DNA of 64,000 nucleotides from Coprinopsis marcescibilis (taxonomy: Eukaryota > Basidiomycota > Agaricomycetes > Agaricales > Psathyrellaceae). The stretch's first letter is position 1; the number at the start of each line of letters is the position of its first letter. The notes under the pieces are model-generated. The model saw only the letters and a program-made list of their open reading frames with translations, did no database searches and was not told the origin of the DNA. The stretch lies in assembly GCA_004369085.1 (NCBI GenBank), contig ML210161.1:229254-293253 (forward strand), read 5' to 3'. Shown piece after piece: positions 1-11,780 of this stretch. Made by a program: the position numbers and the translations under genes.

Positions 1-1131
1 CGATCAGCTGCTGTAGTACTGATCCGGCGCCTATACCGAAGGAAGTATGATTAATCGTTTAATGTCTTGTTTCTCCAGCGAGCGCACTCACCAGCAGACT
101 CTCCCCAGATCGTAACTTTCGAAGGGTCACCGCCGAACTTGGTGATCTTTGAGTTTGGGTAGAATATAGGGATAAGTAAATGAGAAAACAAAAGGGTCAG
201 CTATTACTGACATGGCGCTGAACCCATTTGAGTGCAAATTGCTGGTCCACTGTAAGGTTATCGATACAATTTTAGATCGCTTGACAGCATAATCAGAATG
301 GACTCACATAGCCCTGCGTTTAGAACGCCGTTTTTCTTGACCTGGGCTCCAGCCAAGAATCCGAAAAGACCAAGGCGGTATTGGATGACGACAACGATAA
401 CGTTTCCACCCGAGCGGCGGATGAGGTCGTTGCCGTCATATGGACCTCCGAGTCCAGGTGCCAGCCCGGATGCACTTCCTAGGATATATCCGCCACTATC
501 AAACTAACATGAGATATAGTAGGCGAACTACATGGGACAGGACTCACCCATGGATCCAGACGATGACCGGAAGATTTGACGTTTCATTCAGAGTTGAACC
601 TGGGGCATACACACTGCACAAGTGAGGTCAAAGATAGCTTCTGAACAAGCAACGGGGTAGTCTTACTTCAGGAAGAGGCAGTCCTCCGTCCCAGAGGGAT
701 CTACAGGCAGTTGGCGAGTCTCTAGTGCAGTTTGCTCGGGGGTTGCACCATCGCTGGTCTGCGTGGAGCTTAGTCCTGCGTAAGGGTTGCTTGATGAGGT
801 ACCAGGAGGAGCTTGGGGGCATATGTTTGGTTGTGCATTAGCAAGCTGAAGCCCTACTTGATGGCCCGGAGGCTGAGGCTTTCGCCAACGAAGGTTTCCT
901 TTTAGCCAGCGATGAGTGACTGTGTGACCTTTCGACGAACTGTGTAGAGGTACACTCACCAGTGGGCGCAGCAGCATATCGTATTCCCAGAAACTCTGTG
1001 TTTTGGGTTTCAGGGTTCACCAAGCCTTGGTAGCTTGCATATCCAAGGTTCACGGTAGGTAGTGAGAAAGTCTGACCCCAGCTCGAGTGCAGTTGAGAGA
1101 GTAGAGCAACTAGAAGCAGATTTGAACGCAT
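1..1131 (-). CDS. Secreted type-B carboxylesterase/lipase, gene 1 of tandem array (3' part beyond window)
   Basis: Seen: the ATG at 1131 opens a signal peptide (MRSNLLLVALLSQLHSSWGQ) and the family N-terminus with TEFLGIRYAAAPTG. Further spliced exons carry EDCLFLK near 665, a GGYILGS-type oxyanion region near 480, IQYRLGLFGFL near 370 and FGGDPSKVTIWGESAG near 85-160, where the Ser of GESAG is the nucleophile. Known family: alpha/beta-hydrolase COesterase (carboxylesterase type B), which hydrolyses carboxylic esters outside the cell with a Ser-Glu/Asp-His triad. The acid and His parts lie off the left edge, so the gene is partial. Exon layout matches the two neighbouring genes, pointing to tandem duplication. 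It is the only array copy with the canonical Glu before the nucleophile. Substrate cannot be inferred. Confidence 0.88.
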
Positions 1132-1869
1132 TGTGAAGAGAAATGCTTACAATTCATCGAGCATTTCGAAGAGGCTTTATAGCAATGATACTCTGTGTAT
1201 GTCACACAGCGCCCGTCGGACCAGATTGTCAAGCCGCGGCGTAATGCGCATTTCGTTAACGAGCATGCTGCGAATTTGCTGCGACGATCGCAGGCGGTCA
1301 AACAACGTCCGAGCGGATCCATAGACTGATTGCGTGGTTCGACGGCATCGAGCTCGCTCACTAAGCGACGACTGCGTCCTGGAGTTGAACTGACGCCTGG
1401 GTTCTCTGCCGCTTCCTCCTTTGTTACGCGTTCCATTTCCTGCCACCAAGAAATTCGAAGCGGGTTTGGCGAATCAAGCAAGCCATAAGGTGACTGACCG
1501 ATCGGCCCCTCGCGCGCTGTGGCATCGCGTGTTTGATGGATGCTTCCAGATAGCCGCTGATGGCGGAGTCCGACGGACGTCTGACCTAAAAACAATCTGT
1601 AATTGGCCCTCAAACCTCCCGAATCAAAGTTTCAATTGGCTGGTCGTACTAGGTCGTACTCCGCCTGCACTTCAACCAGGTCGGCTGATTACCCGATGCC
1701 TCCGCACCTGGGGTTCTCACAATGAAAGGCGCAATGCCCAAAGTCCGAGGGGTTAGGTAAAGTAACATAAAGTACTAAGGAAGTCTACATATCGTTCCCA
1801 GGGTTTAGTAACTTTCGAGTGAACCAACGATGGTATGCTATTGAAGTCCCTTATTCAGAGTTGGGGACA
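1132..1869. other. Intergenic stretch, nothing recognised
   Basis: This holds the upstream region of carboxylesterase gene 1. Open frames on both strands (for example 1177-1613) lack recognisable domains and conserved splice structure. No tRNA, repeat or mobile-element signature was seen. Confidence 0.4.
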
Positions 1870-2740
1870 CCAACGTACCTCCCAGTGAAAACACTATGCA
1901 TACTGCTTTCTTGGCACTTGCCAAGCGCTCCATATTTCTGAGGCATGGAGCCCAGAGATAAATCGGGTATCATAAAGTACTTCAGCCTGTTCCGCAAGGC
2001 GATATAAGCAATATACATAGAACGGATCAAAGACGCGTCTCAGCGCATTGGCCACCAAGCGGGAGTCCCCGAACAACACACTTGTTCCATTTAGGTCAGA
2101 TACTTGGGAAGTTGGGATACATGCCACTAAGTATAGCCTTTATTGCGACGTGTAGTGGGTGACACTCTCCCAAAATCTGTTGCAAAGGGATAAGGCATAA
2201 GTCAAATGTCCAGATACGCGAACAGCACGGAATACATACTGGCAGCGCAGCAGCAGAGTAGAGGGGCTCGATGCTGTTTTGATATCTGGAAGGCTCCCGG
2301 CTTTGCCGAGTTCCATCCCCGTATGGGATACAGAGCTCCACATAAGCCCACACTGGTTGCATCGTGCTTGGCGTTGGGATTTTGGCTGATGGTGAAATCA
2401 AGGAAGCTCTGCGTAAATGCTTGAACAAATTGAGCGTTTGCAAAGCTAGGGCCGGCGACGGATGCACTAAGCAGCAAGCGAAGAACGGAATTAGTGATTC
2501 AATGGTTATGATTTAATCATTTCTGATTGGTATGTCTTTCAAGTTAAAGGTTTCACTAACGTTGGGAAGGAATAGGCAATGCCTCCGCCGTGGAGGCCTG
2601 TTACAAATCAACTCAGGCTCCATTGAAGCTTTTGGCTGATTTACCTTGTAAGCATTACCGCCTGCAGCCGCAATGGGCCATGGAATCTTTGGGTTCAAGT
2701 AAGACTTTACGCGTTTTAGGTTATTGCAAGGTGCAGTCAC
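1870..2740 (-). pseudogene. C-terminal carboxylesterase remnant
   Basis: Seen on the minus strand: about 2640-2720 reads PKIPWPIAAAGGNAYK, resembling the family stretch before the catalytic His. About 2570-2600 reads FVTGLHGGGIAYSFP, aligning with the His block FAVPPAWHADDIPYYFP of the next gene. About 2380-2470 reads FANAQFVQAFTQSFLDFTISQNPNAK, matching the C-terminal helix of its neighbours (FIQAFAQAFVDFAVNQNPNVK). A LLLRC end follows near 2240. There is no N-terminal half, no GxSxG block and no start codon, because the next intact gene ends at 2821. A stop interrupts the frame just before the His block. Inference: it is left over from unequal crossing-over or truncation in the array. A cryptic short gene is less likely. 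Confidence 0.72.
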
Positions 2741-2820
2741 TGGTCAGCTTACTATGTACAGTGGTTCAGATTTAGGTACACGACTTGACGACATTGAAAC
2801 AAGAGATCGGAATCTTTCTT

Positions 2821-5232
2821 CTACTGCCCAGTAAACTGAGTAACACTGGCCCAGAACCTGACAAATGGAACGGCATGTGAGCTGTAGGAAACATGAAACG
2901 GTTTGGATGTTCTTACCAACATCGTTGCATAAGAGTGGCAGGAGTGGTCCCACTACCAATATCAGGAACTTCCCCTGAACGGTTGAACACCATCTCTACC
3001 GATGAAGATACGTTCCACGGCACCCATGACGGTAGAATACTCGATGGATCCTCCTTGACATTTGGGTTCTGATTTACCGCAAAATCCACGAAGGCTTGGG
3101 CAAAGGCCTGGATGAAAGTTGGGTTTTTGAATTTGGGTCCTGGCGGATACACTCTGAAGAAAAAAAGTCTGAGGTTTCCATGTATCCGGAAAGGTCAACA
3201 CAGCATTGGCGTACTTTGGGAAATAATAAGGAATATCGTCAGCATGCCAAGCTGGAGGAACGGCAAACAGACCCTATGAGCGACGCTGTGAACAGATAGC
3301 GCAAACAAACGATGGAAAGACCCACCTTATAACCTGTTCCGCTCACTGATCGCAATACAGCTATTGTTGGGCAAACAAGTTGGGCTAATCTCCTATGAGC
3401 AAGCTCTGCAACCAAAGGGTAGGTGTCTACTTACAGTCAGCATATATTTCGGCAAACCGTTCAAGGTTTGAATCAAATGTCCTGTAATGGTTTGCAACAG
3501 CGACATGGTCTTGGGGTCTAAGAGTGGGGAATAGGGCCTCCACGTATTGTTCCAAGGGGAGGGTCTCTGGCGTAACTGCAGGGTTGACGAGGATCACGCC
3601 TTCTGCCCCGTTGATGACAGCGAGAATATGTTTCTGTGTAGAAACAATATTCGAATAAAATGCGGGCATCCTACAGACACATCACTTACAGTGTTGACTT
3701 TACCCCTTGCAAGGGAGAGGGAAGGACTTTCCCGTATGAAAGTACCGTCAACAACAGGCCCAAAGGCGAATGTGTTCGAGAATGCCTCCTTGCAGATCTG
3801 CACATTTGCGGCTTGTAAAACACCCACATCAGTCGTTCGTAGGCACGCCATTTTGTCTCGCGCAGAACACCTTAAGAAACCTGATCAGGACCAACCAAAG
3901 CCAATTGAAAGGCTTCAAGATGCGAACATACCCAATCAAAGCCACGGATCGAGCGAAGACGGCCTAAAACGGCATTCATTATTCCGAAGGCATAATGTTA
4001 CAACACTCTGCTCATACCTCAGGTATCGGATGATTGAATCGGGGCTGAGGGTTGAGGAGCAGTGAGCTCAAAATCCCTCCTCTGAAGAGAGGTGGACGGG
4101 TGTTGCCACCATTGGCTACCATATGCTGTATAACAGACCCACCACCTAGCAGAAAAAGAGGATGAGCCTTGAGAGCCGATAGAGCAGAATATGCTACTAC
4201 CTGCAGATACACCCCATATTGTGACCAGCGAGGGATCTCCGCCAAATTTGGTGATCTTCAACGAAGCATGTATTAACAGGCCAGTGAATTACTAGATCCC
4301 AGAGAGACGTACATGTTGCTGTACCCATTTCAACGCAAAGTCTTGGTCCACTAGATCAAAAGCGATAGTGAGCTCAAGTGTATTCAGACAAAAAAGACAT
4401 TTGTACGACTCACGCAGGCCGGCATTCAAAGCCCCGTTTCGTTGGACATGGGATCCGGAGAGAAAGCCAAAAAGTCCCAGGCGATATTGTATGACTACTG
4501 CGACTACGTTGCCTTTTGAAAGTTCAATCATGTCGCTTGGATCGTATGGTCCGTCGAAGGGAGCCATCGATCCAACGCCTGCAGAGCCCAGCACATATCC
4601 TCCCCTGTAGCGACTTGTCAATGACATTCGAGGTCATCTAGCCGCAATTGTGTGTACCCGTGTATCCAAACAACAACGGGCAATTTTTTCTTCCGTGTTT
4701 TGCTCCAGTCTGTGCCGGGTGAGTAAACACTGTAGTAGGGCATCAATGTTAAAAACATATACTCAGGCGCAAAAGACTTACTTTAGGAACAAGCAGTCTT
4801 CAGATTCTGAAGGTTTTGACGATTGTAAGGTATTATTTCCCGCAGTTGCGTCAAGCTCTCTGTTACCGTTTCCACTTTTTCCAGTGAAAGGGTTGTTCGG
4901 TGCGATACCTAGGTTGCCCTGGTAGCACCTATTTGGGTGGGCATTCGCAAGTTGAATATGTCTCTCTTGAAGGGGTTGGCGCGGCGCGCGCCAGCGAAAG
5001 TTTCCTGTGATGTTTCAGCTACTTGCGCCTCCGCTCTAACAGCGGCAGGTAATAATCATATACCAGTTGGAGGGGCTGCGTAACGGATTCCCAGAAATTC
5101 GGTGTTCAAAGTTTCTGCGTTCACAAAACCTTGGTATTGAGCATAGCCAAGGTCCACAGTAGGCGCTAGTGTTTGAGTGGAGGCGAGTTCAGCGAGCAGG
5201 AACAGAGTCAAGAAGGCTACGAGTAGCTGCAT
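2821..5232 (-). CDS. Secreted type-B carboxylesterase/lipase, gene 2 (GVSAG variant)
   Basis: The ATG at 5232 gives a signal peptide (MQLLVAFLTLFLLAELASTQ) and the family N-terminus (VDLGYAQYQGFVNAETLNTE). Exons then carry EDCLFLK near 4790, GGYVLGSAGVG near 4600, IQYRLGLFGFL near 4470, FGGDPSLVTIWGVSAG near 4200-4255 (split by an intron), PVVDGTFIRESPSLSL near 3740, INGAEGVILVNPAV near 3570-3610 (acid residue), AVPPAWHADDIPYYF near 3230-3270 (catalytic His) and RCWFWASVTQFTGQ before TAG at 2821-2823. The COesterase fold is complete with about ten introns. Odd: the residue before the nucleophile Ser is Val rather than the usual Glu. The triad itself appears present, so it is probably a working esterase with altered specificity, though loss of activity is possible. 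Confidence 0.87.
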
Positions 5233-5855
5233 GGATGTTGATGCAACGGACGACCGAGGGTGCAGACTAGAAGCAAACCTCCATATATATCGTACCTCAG
5301 GCTTACAAGTTACAGTCCCTCCATATTCGTCTTGCCGAGATTTCTGCGTACAGTGCGAGGTGGACGGAAATGAGTGTTGAGTATTGATCAATGATGTCGA
5401 TATGTGAGCGACAAGAGTTGCTGGCAAAGCCGCTCGCCATTTAGAAGCAAGCGAAAGGTGTGATATGGTTTGATCGGAAAGTTTAGCCAGTATTAATAGG
5501 GGCTTGTGGCAAACTGAGGAGGGAGGGAAGGACCAGATGTAATCTACTGTGCAATGCACTGGGATCCATTCGAATGTCTTCATACACAGGAAATGATATT
5601 GCACCTACTTGCGCCCTACGACCACGTCAGCTTGCAATCGATTGGAAGGCTGCGGGCCGAGTCCCCGAAACACCTGAGTTGATGTGACCGATTCAGGCAC
5701 CTACTTATTGTCTTTCAATTGACATTTGGGTTGATGATCGATATACTTGCATGCTAATACAGTAATACCAAACAATTTTAGCGGTATGTACGACTTGTAC
5801 TCTTGTCAATACTTGAAGTAATGTCACTCAAGTGGAACATGAGTTCACCGCTCGT
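5233..5855. other. Intergenic stretch between carboxylesterase genes 2 and 3
   Basis: This is the upstream region of gene 2 and the downstream region of gene 3. The open frame continuing gene 2 upstream to 5604 begins at GTG and has no signal-peptide logic, so it is taken as 5' untranslated or promoter sequence. Nothing else was recognised. Confidence 0.4.
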
Positions 5856-8291
5856 TTACTGCCCCGTGTATCGGGCCACACTCGCCCAGAACCTAACGTG
5901 TCATGAGTAATAAGCTTCGGGATGAGAAAAAAAAACATCAGAAATGCTTACTCGCAGCGCCCAATCAAGTCAGCAGACATTTTAACAGCCCGGATATCAG
6001 CAGCATCTCCAGTCCTATTAAAAAGCATCTCGGTCGCGGAGGAGTTTGTCCACTTGGTCCAATAGGGCAAGATGCTGCTGGTGTTCCCTTTGACGTTCGG
6101 GTCCCCACTAGATGCAAAATCAACGTATGCCTGTGCAAATGCCTGTGAGAATTGGTCGTTATCAAATGCACGTCCAGTGGGAGGCGCCGTGCTGCCAACA
6201 GGATACGTTGAGTCATCTCTAATCAGTGATAGTAAATGGACCAAATTTAGTCTGACTTACTTTGGGAAATAATAAGGCATATCGTCCGCATGAAATGCAG
6301 GCGGAATGGCAAATTCTGCCTGCTTTATATGAGCAAGAGTTAAGCATAGCAGGGTCTGTCTCACCTTGTACGTATGTCCATTCAACGACGTTGCGACCAA
6401 ATACGTAGGGCATACAAAATAGACTTGGAGTGGAGGTCAGCATAGTCGTTCAGCGCTACTGCATTAGTCCTTACCATCATTCATGACATGCCAGAACTGT
6501 TCAAGTCCAGGATTGAATGCGCTGTACTTGCTTACCGTAGTCGCAACATCTTCTGCCGGGAGAAACGGAAGTAGGCGCCTAACATAGTCGCCAAGCCCGA
6601 GAGAGTCAGGCGCAATCCCAGCATCAATAAAAATGAACCCTTCGGCTGAGGTTGCGGTTAGCAGGGTGTGTTTCTGCAAAGACGGCAGTTAAACATTGGC
6701 GTGCGTCCCTATCCATAAATTGGTGACATACCGAGTTAACTCTGCCTTGCTTCAACGAGCGAGTGGGACTTTCTCGAATGAGGTCTTCATCGACGACTGG
6801 GACAAAACTGAACTCTCCATAAGTCCATACAGCCTCATCTGCCATCCGTGTATTTGCGGATTGGAGGACACTTGCCTCCGCCTTTCGCAGACAGGCGGTA
6901 GGGTCGCCCTTAGTCTTCGCACAGCTTGATAATATAGATCAGCTCATAAACCTGTATAGCCGCGCGAGTAAAACGGCTTACCCAGTAAGCTCCAGGACTT
7001 TTGAGAACTGGGACTAAATCAGAAGACATCATCTGTAAGTAATCTGCGCCCTCCGAGCTTTAAAAAACGTCACGGACCTCGAAGATATGATGGTCGAACC
7101 GATGTTGAGCAGGGAGAAACATGGAGCTCAGAATCGCATTGCTGAATAGGGGCGGGGAAGTCTTTCCTCCATTCGCGATGAGTTGTTGCAAAACGGAGCC
7201 TCCCCCTGTATGGAGCGTGTGTCAGTACCACACCACAAAGAGCACTATAGATACATCGGCCACTTACCAGCAGATTGGCCCCATATCGTAACCCGTGAGG
7301 GGTCCCCGCCGAACTTCGCGATCTATGTTCAGGTAATCCGACCAGTCAGCGTCACGAGCGGTACTAGTGCAGGTATAAAATACGACGTACGTTGCGCTGG
7401 ACCCACTGCAACGCAAATTGTTGATCCACTGAATTTTTGAAAATGTTAGAGGGTCTGGGCGGACCAATGGGGCAGCTTCAACAGTCGCAGCGGACTCACA
7501 CAAACCAGCATTCAGCGCGCCGTTTGCTTTGACATACTTGCTAGATAAAAATCCAAATAGACCGAGGCGGTATTGAATAGCTACGACAACGACCTTGCCG
7601 CCCGACAGTCGAATCAGCTCATTCCCATCGTACGCAGCGTTGCCTCCGTATCCAGTCGAGGTGGCAGAACCTAGGATGTAGCCTCCCCTGTCGTTTTCTG
7701 ACTTAGACTTCAAGACGGCGAAAAGGCGCGACGATCCTCACCCATGGATCCAGAAGATGACTGGCAGTTTTTTCTTGGCTACCTTGTTAAAGTCGTCGCC
7801 AGGAGTATAAACGCTGCATATCCACGGCCATTAAGTCAAGGACCGATCGTTGCCTTAAAACACCTACTTTAGAAACAGACAATCCTCCGTCTCCGGGGAC
7901 GCATTCGTAGGCGGGCTCGAGCGCACCACCTTTTCAAAAACAGACCCAGTACCGTTGGAACTAAGCCCAGGATATGCCTGATAGCACCTATTGGGAGGAG
8001 AGTAGGCAAGATTAAGCCCCTTTTCTTTCGCAGGCGGTCGCGGTTCACGCCAACGAAGGTTCCCTAATCAAGTGGATGTTAATTCGAGTGAAGTTGCGGA
8101 CACGAATACGTTTCCTTACCAGTAGGCGGCGCCGCATAACGAATCCCGAGGAATTCCGTGTTCAGAGTCTCGGGGTTCACCCTCCCTTGATATTTAGCAT
8201 ATCCAACATCCACGATTGGCGCGGGACACTGGCCATAGCCGTGGCTATAAGCCGAGCAGGAGAATAAAATCGTTCCTAAGAGCAGATTCAT
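5856..8291 (-). CDS. Secreted type-B carboxylesterase/lipase, gene 3 (GQSAG variant)
   Basis: The ATG at 8291 gives a signal peptide (MNLLLGTILFSCSAYSHGYG) then VDVGYAKYQGRVNPETLNTE. Later exons carry EDCLFLK near 7880, GGYILGSATSTG near 7670, IQYRLGLFGFL near 7560, FGGDPSRVTIWGQSAG near 7270-7320, VPVVDEDLIRESPTRSL near 6780, TATSAEGFIFIDAG near 6640 (acid residue), the AWHADD/PPAFHADDMPYYF-like His block near 6260-6300, and RCEFWASVARYTGQ before TAA at 5856-5858. It is a full-length COesterase of the same exon layout as gene 2. Odd: Gln replaces the usual Glu before the nucleophile Ser. Its 5' end lies 680 bp from the 3' end of the terpene synthase, on the same strand. Substrate unknown. 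Confidence 0.87.
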
Positions 8292-8970
8292 GAGCTCAGC
8301 AGACGGTTGGATGTTTCTCTTCCTGTTCGCTCGAATACCTTTTATAAACCCTCGTCTGTCCGACTTATTTTAGGTTAAAGACGTGAAGGCGTACTACACG
8401 TCTCAGTCGTCGTCACTAAAAGCAGCGCAGTACACTCCCTTGGTGGTTCGGGGAACATACTCGGGCTGACCGAAAGACAGCTTGCAAATAGCACAACCGC
8501 GGATAACGGGGGGAAAGTGTAAGAAAATAGCAAAAGAATTTGCAAGCAAGGTACCACTTACTCATCGAAGACCTGCCAGCCAGGCAAGCAAAGCTAATTT
8601 TCGCCACTTGGTGTATCAGTGGCATCAGAAAAAGAAGCCTCGCACATACGTAACTTGAAAGTGCTTGACAAAGGCGAAGTCGTTATTGTCGATGCGCCCA
8701 TCGGTCATTTTTTATTTTTTTAGCATTCTTGGCACGCCCGACAGGAAGGAGCGCCCGGTCAATAGACTTGCAATCTGAATCATGATTTATTATGCCGCGC
8801 CGACTTTTGAAGAAAGGTTATGATATTGGTTTCTTCCAACTCTACGACTACAAAGTAAAATAAATAAATAGGTGCCAAGTTAGATCGGCGAGTATAGTCA
8901 ATGTGTGAGTACTCAGCAGCAGCTGGCAGCAGTGTAATATCAAAGTGTCTGTGTTGTAAATGCCCTCGAT
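8292..8970. other. Intergenic stretch upstream of carboxylesterase gene 3
   Basis: It contains the promoter of carboxylesterase gene 3 and the 3' flank of the terpene synthase. Open frames are short and unlike any family I know. AT-rich runs occur near 8700-8730 and 8860. No repeat or RNA gene was recognised. Confidence 0.4.
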
Positions 8971-10211
8971 TTATAAAGGTAGCTTGGGAAGTAGCTTGAC
9001 TTCTCTATGCTTCTTGATTGCAGGCCCGAGTTTCCCAAAGTAACGTTCGGAATCGAAAGACCAGTGCAATGATCCTGTATGCGGGATGAATACCAGTGTT
9101 TCCCAGCGTTCAGCGTAAAACGCAAAAGAAACGACATACCGACAATCCAGTTCTGCAACCCATCTATGTACATTGCGACCTCCTCGTCCCGTTCCCGTCC
9201 CCACGAAGGAAGATTCCGTTTCTCTGAATCGAATCTTTCGATAGTCTTTTTGCAGAGCGCTCCAACAAAGTTCACAGCTTCTTGTAGGCTCCAGCCCTTC
9301 TCATACATGACCACGGACACGAGGTTGAAGTTATCGTGGCGAGACTGTTCCACGTTGAACGAAAATAGGTCCTAAGTCGTACAAGAGCCAATCGTCAGTA
9401 TCCTTGATCATCAACTAGAAAGACTTTAAAAAGAACACACATTAGACCATGTTACGAGATCGTTTGAAGCTTCTTCGAGAGATTGGATAATAGGGTGTTG
9501 AATAATCTCGTCCGGCAAATCAATGCCCGCAGCAAACTCAGCCAGCTGAAAACAAGGTTTGCACCCGCTATTGTCCCTTCGGATCGCGATGTACGATTCT
9601 ATATCAGGAACGACGCCCAAGGCACGATTCCGTGTTTGAGTTACGACCGATTGAAAGAATAGGTCCATGTTGGCGATAAAACGCTCGGTCGATCGAAAGC
9701 CTGCCGTCGAAACATATCGAGCGAAATACCTGTAATAAGAGTGTGTTTCGAAGGAGCAGTGCAGCCGATTCGTGAGCTTAACAATGAATGGTAAATACTC
9801 CCAATCCATTTACTCACGATTTCGTCATAAGCCCTGCACGTTTGTCCGTATCACATCCGACAGGGTCCCGCATAGCCGCCAAACAGCAATTCGCCATCCC
9901 ATAAGTGTCGTCCAGGTCAAACTCGTCCAACCAATCGTCCAGATTGAAGAGATAGTTCATAAAGTCGTCGCAGACCCGAAGATGGAAAAGGTCCGCATCG
10001 GGGTAACATGCCGCCGTCAACTCTCCAGCTTTCAGGCCCATGAGCTTCTCGGTCCGGGGAGGGGACAGATTCGCGCCCGCGAGTAGCCACCGTTCAGACT
10101 CCCGTGCGGCCTTGTTGCAGTTCGGGTTAACGCGCAGCGGAAACGGGCAATCGCTGACGAGGTCGGGAAGAACGAACGAGGTGGGAAGCTCCTTCTTTAG
10201 AGTTGGCATAA
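8971..10211 (-). CDS. Sesquiterpene synthase (class I terpene cyclase)
   Basis: The start is chosen at the ATG near 10211 (MPTLKKELPTSFVLPDLVSD), because the frame upstream has no ATG and this matches basidiomycete synthases. Four exons give about 345 residues, normal for the family. Seen: a metal-binding Asp-rich motif LFNLDDWLDEFD (about residue 85), the NSE triad NDLFSFNVE formed across the 9440/9372 splice, and the C-terminal ERYFG Arg-Tyr pair that senses diphosphate. It ends KLLPKLPL with TAA at 8971-8973. Known: such enzymes ionise farnesyl diphosphate with Mg2+ in the cytosol and cyclise it to a sesquiterpene. The FMNYLFNLDDW context resembles the basidiomycete clade that includes protoilludene synthases (inference; product not determinable). 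No P450 or other tailoring gene is recognised within the window. Confidence 0.9.
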
Positions 10212-10269
10212 GGAGCAAGAGGCGAGCGCGGCGAGGAGCCAGAAAAGCCAAAGCTTTAACGGAGTAGCA

Positions 10270-11740
10270 ACGGTCGCGAACCGGTGGCGAGAAGCAAGTC
10301 GGTGTACCTTGACCTGAAGTCCAGCAAAGGTTACAGGCTTTTATATGGCCAGGAGGTGTTCCAAATATTTCATGCCGGAAAGATGTCCTCGAGTAGCCAA
10401 GAAGCAGCGCACATGAAAGCGGATGTAAGTTTCTATAGACCGTCGATTGATCATCCTAGACAGTCCCCGATGAGCCCTCACCCTTCTCACCAGATTACAG
10501 CGTTTGCGGATAAATCATTCTAGAAATCCTGGTTGTGTTCAAACACTTTTGGAATATTCCCATGGTCGACCAAGCCCTGCATCCGAATCGTCAGTATGAG
10601 CGGCACTATACGAAAAGAAATATGCGACCTAACTAACGCACACCAATGCCAAGATCTCGATGCAAATTACCTTTCGCAGAGAATCACGACGAGGACTGTC
10701 AAGGTGTCGCGGCAGTGAAGCACCATTGGAAGACCTCATGTTTGATGGTTTACGTCTAATCTGTATGCGAGAAACTCAGCCATGGAGAAAGGGAAGATAA
10801 TGGTGCACGACTGACTCCCACTCGGGAATGCAGAACCTTGCTCAACCCAGCTCCAAGACGTCCGCGAATTAAGGATTTGTAAGGCAGTAAAAAGATTTAA
10901 CCAGCTAATCATCGAGGTTGCCTAGTTGCCTAGAGGAGGGGCCCCCTACTCCGACCTTGCCGTCCATATCGATTATTAGACAAGCGAACGCCATAGGGTT
11001 TCCGATGAAGGCAGCTGTTAGTTGCCAGGGCATCGAACACAAGCGATATCCGACGCAACAGGGGCGAAAAGGAAAGCTTATCCAAGTCGGTACCTGTCCT
11101 TGTTACTTCTTCTAACATCAATCAAAGCAATAGAAAATCCCCGCAGCCCGCAGCACTAGCGCTACGAGCTCCAATTGAATTGAATCGAATCGAATCCGGT
11201 GGCAGCAGAACTAGGAAGTTAGGAGGGCTGTGGTTCTCGAATGGTTTTAGTGTACCCGCATGTGGACGTCCCGGCATCCTAACCTGTCAATTGATTCCAA
11301 TCGATGAGTTCAGAAGATTGCCGGAAGTCCTTGATAACCGTAGCTACTTACTTTTCTAATTGGTCGGAGACTTCATTCTCAACTGAAGACGCGACATTCG
11401 ACGCAGGAGCAGAGAGATTTATTGGCCAAGCCACTTCAGTGACCTCGGTAAAGCACTCTCATCTCCCGAAAAATGCGGGGGTAGTGGCGGTCGCGTTTCA
11501 CTGCTAATTTTATTGGCTTCTCTCCATATTATGATATCACCTGCTTCAAGAGCAATTTTAACAAAAGTCGAGGAGGAAAGGAGAGGGATTTGCATACTTC
11601 GACCTTAAACCTGAGCATGCCACACTCCCTATGGCAATTTCAAAACTCACTGCTGAATCAAGTTTCAGCGTTGGACTTTGTAGTCGCACAGCCCCCGCGT
11701 CTGATTCATTGTACGAAACCTTGAGGAAAAGGCGATAGTT
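10270..11740. other. Gene-poor stretch upstream of the terpene synthase
   Basis: It contains the synthase promoter on its left side. Open frames on both strands (for example 10284-10523 plus, 10930-11121 minus) show no known domain. A short tandem of gaatc/gaatt units lies near 11176-11197. No RNA gene or mobile element was recognised. Confidence 0.35.
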
Positions 11741-11780
11741 AGTTACAGTTGCTGAGGAGTTAAGAAAAAAGATTCAAATT

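Noticed and set aside
5233..5604. Extension of carboxylesterase gene 2 upstream to a GTG at 5604
   Set aside because: The ATG at 5232 gives a proper signal peptide that matches genes 1 and 3; the upstream part has no hydrophobic leader or conserved sequence and starts with a non-ATG codon.
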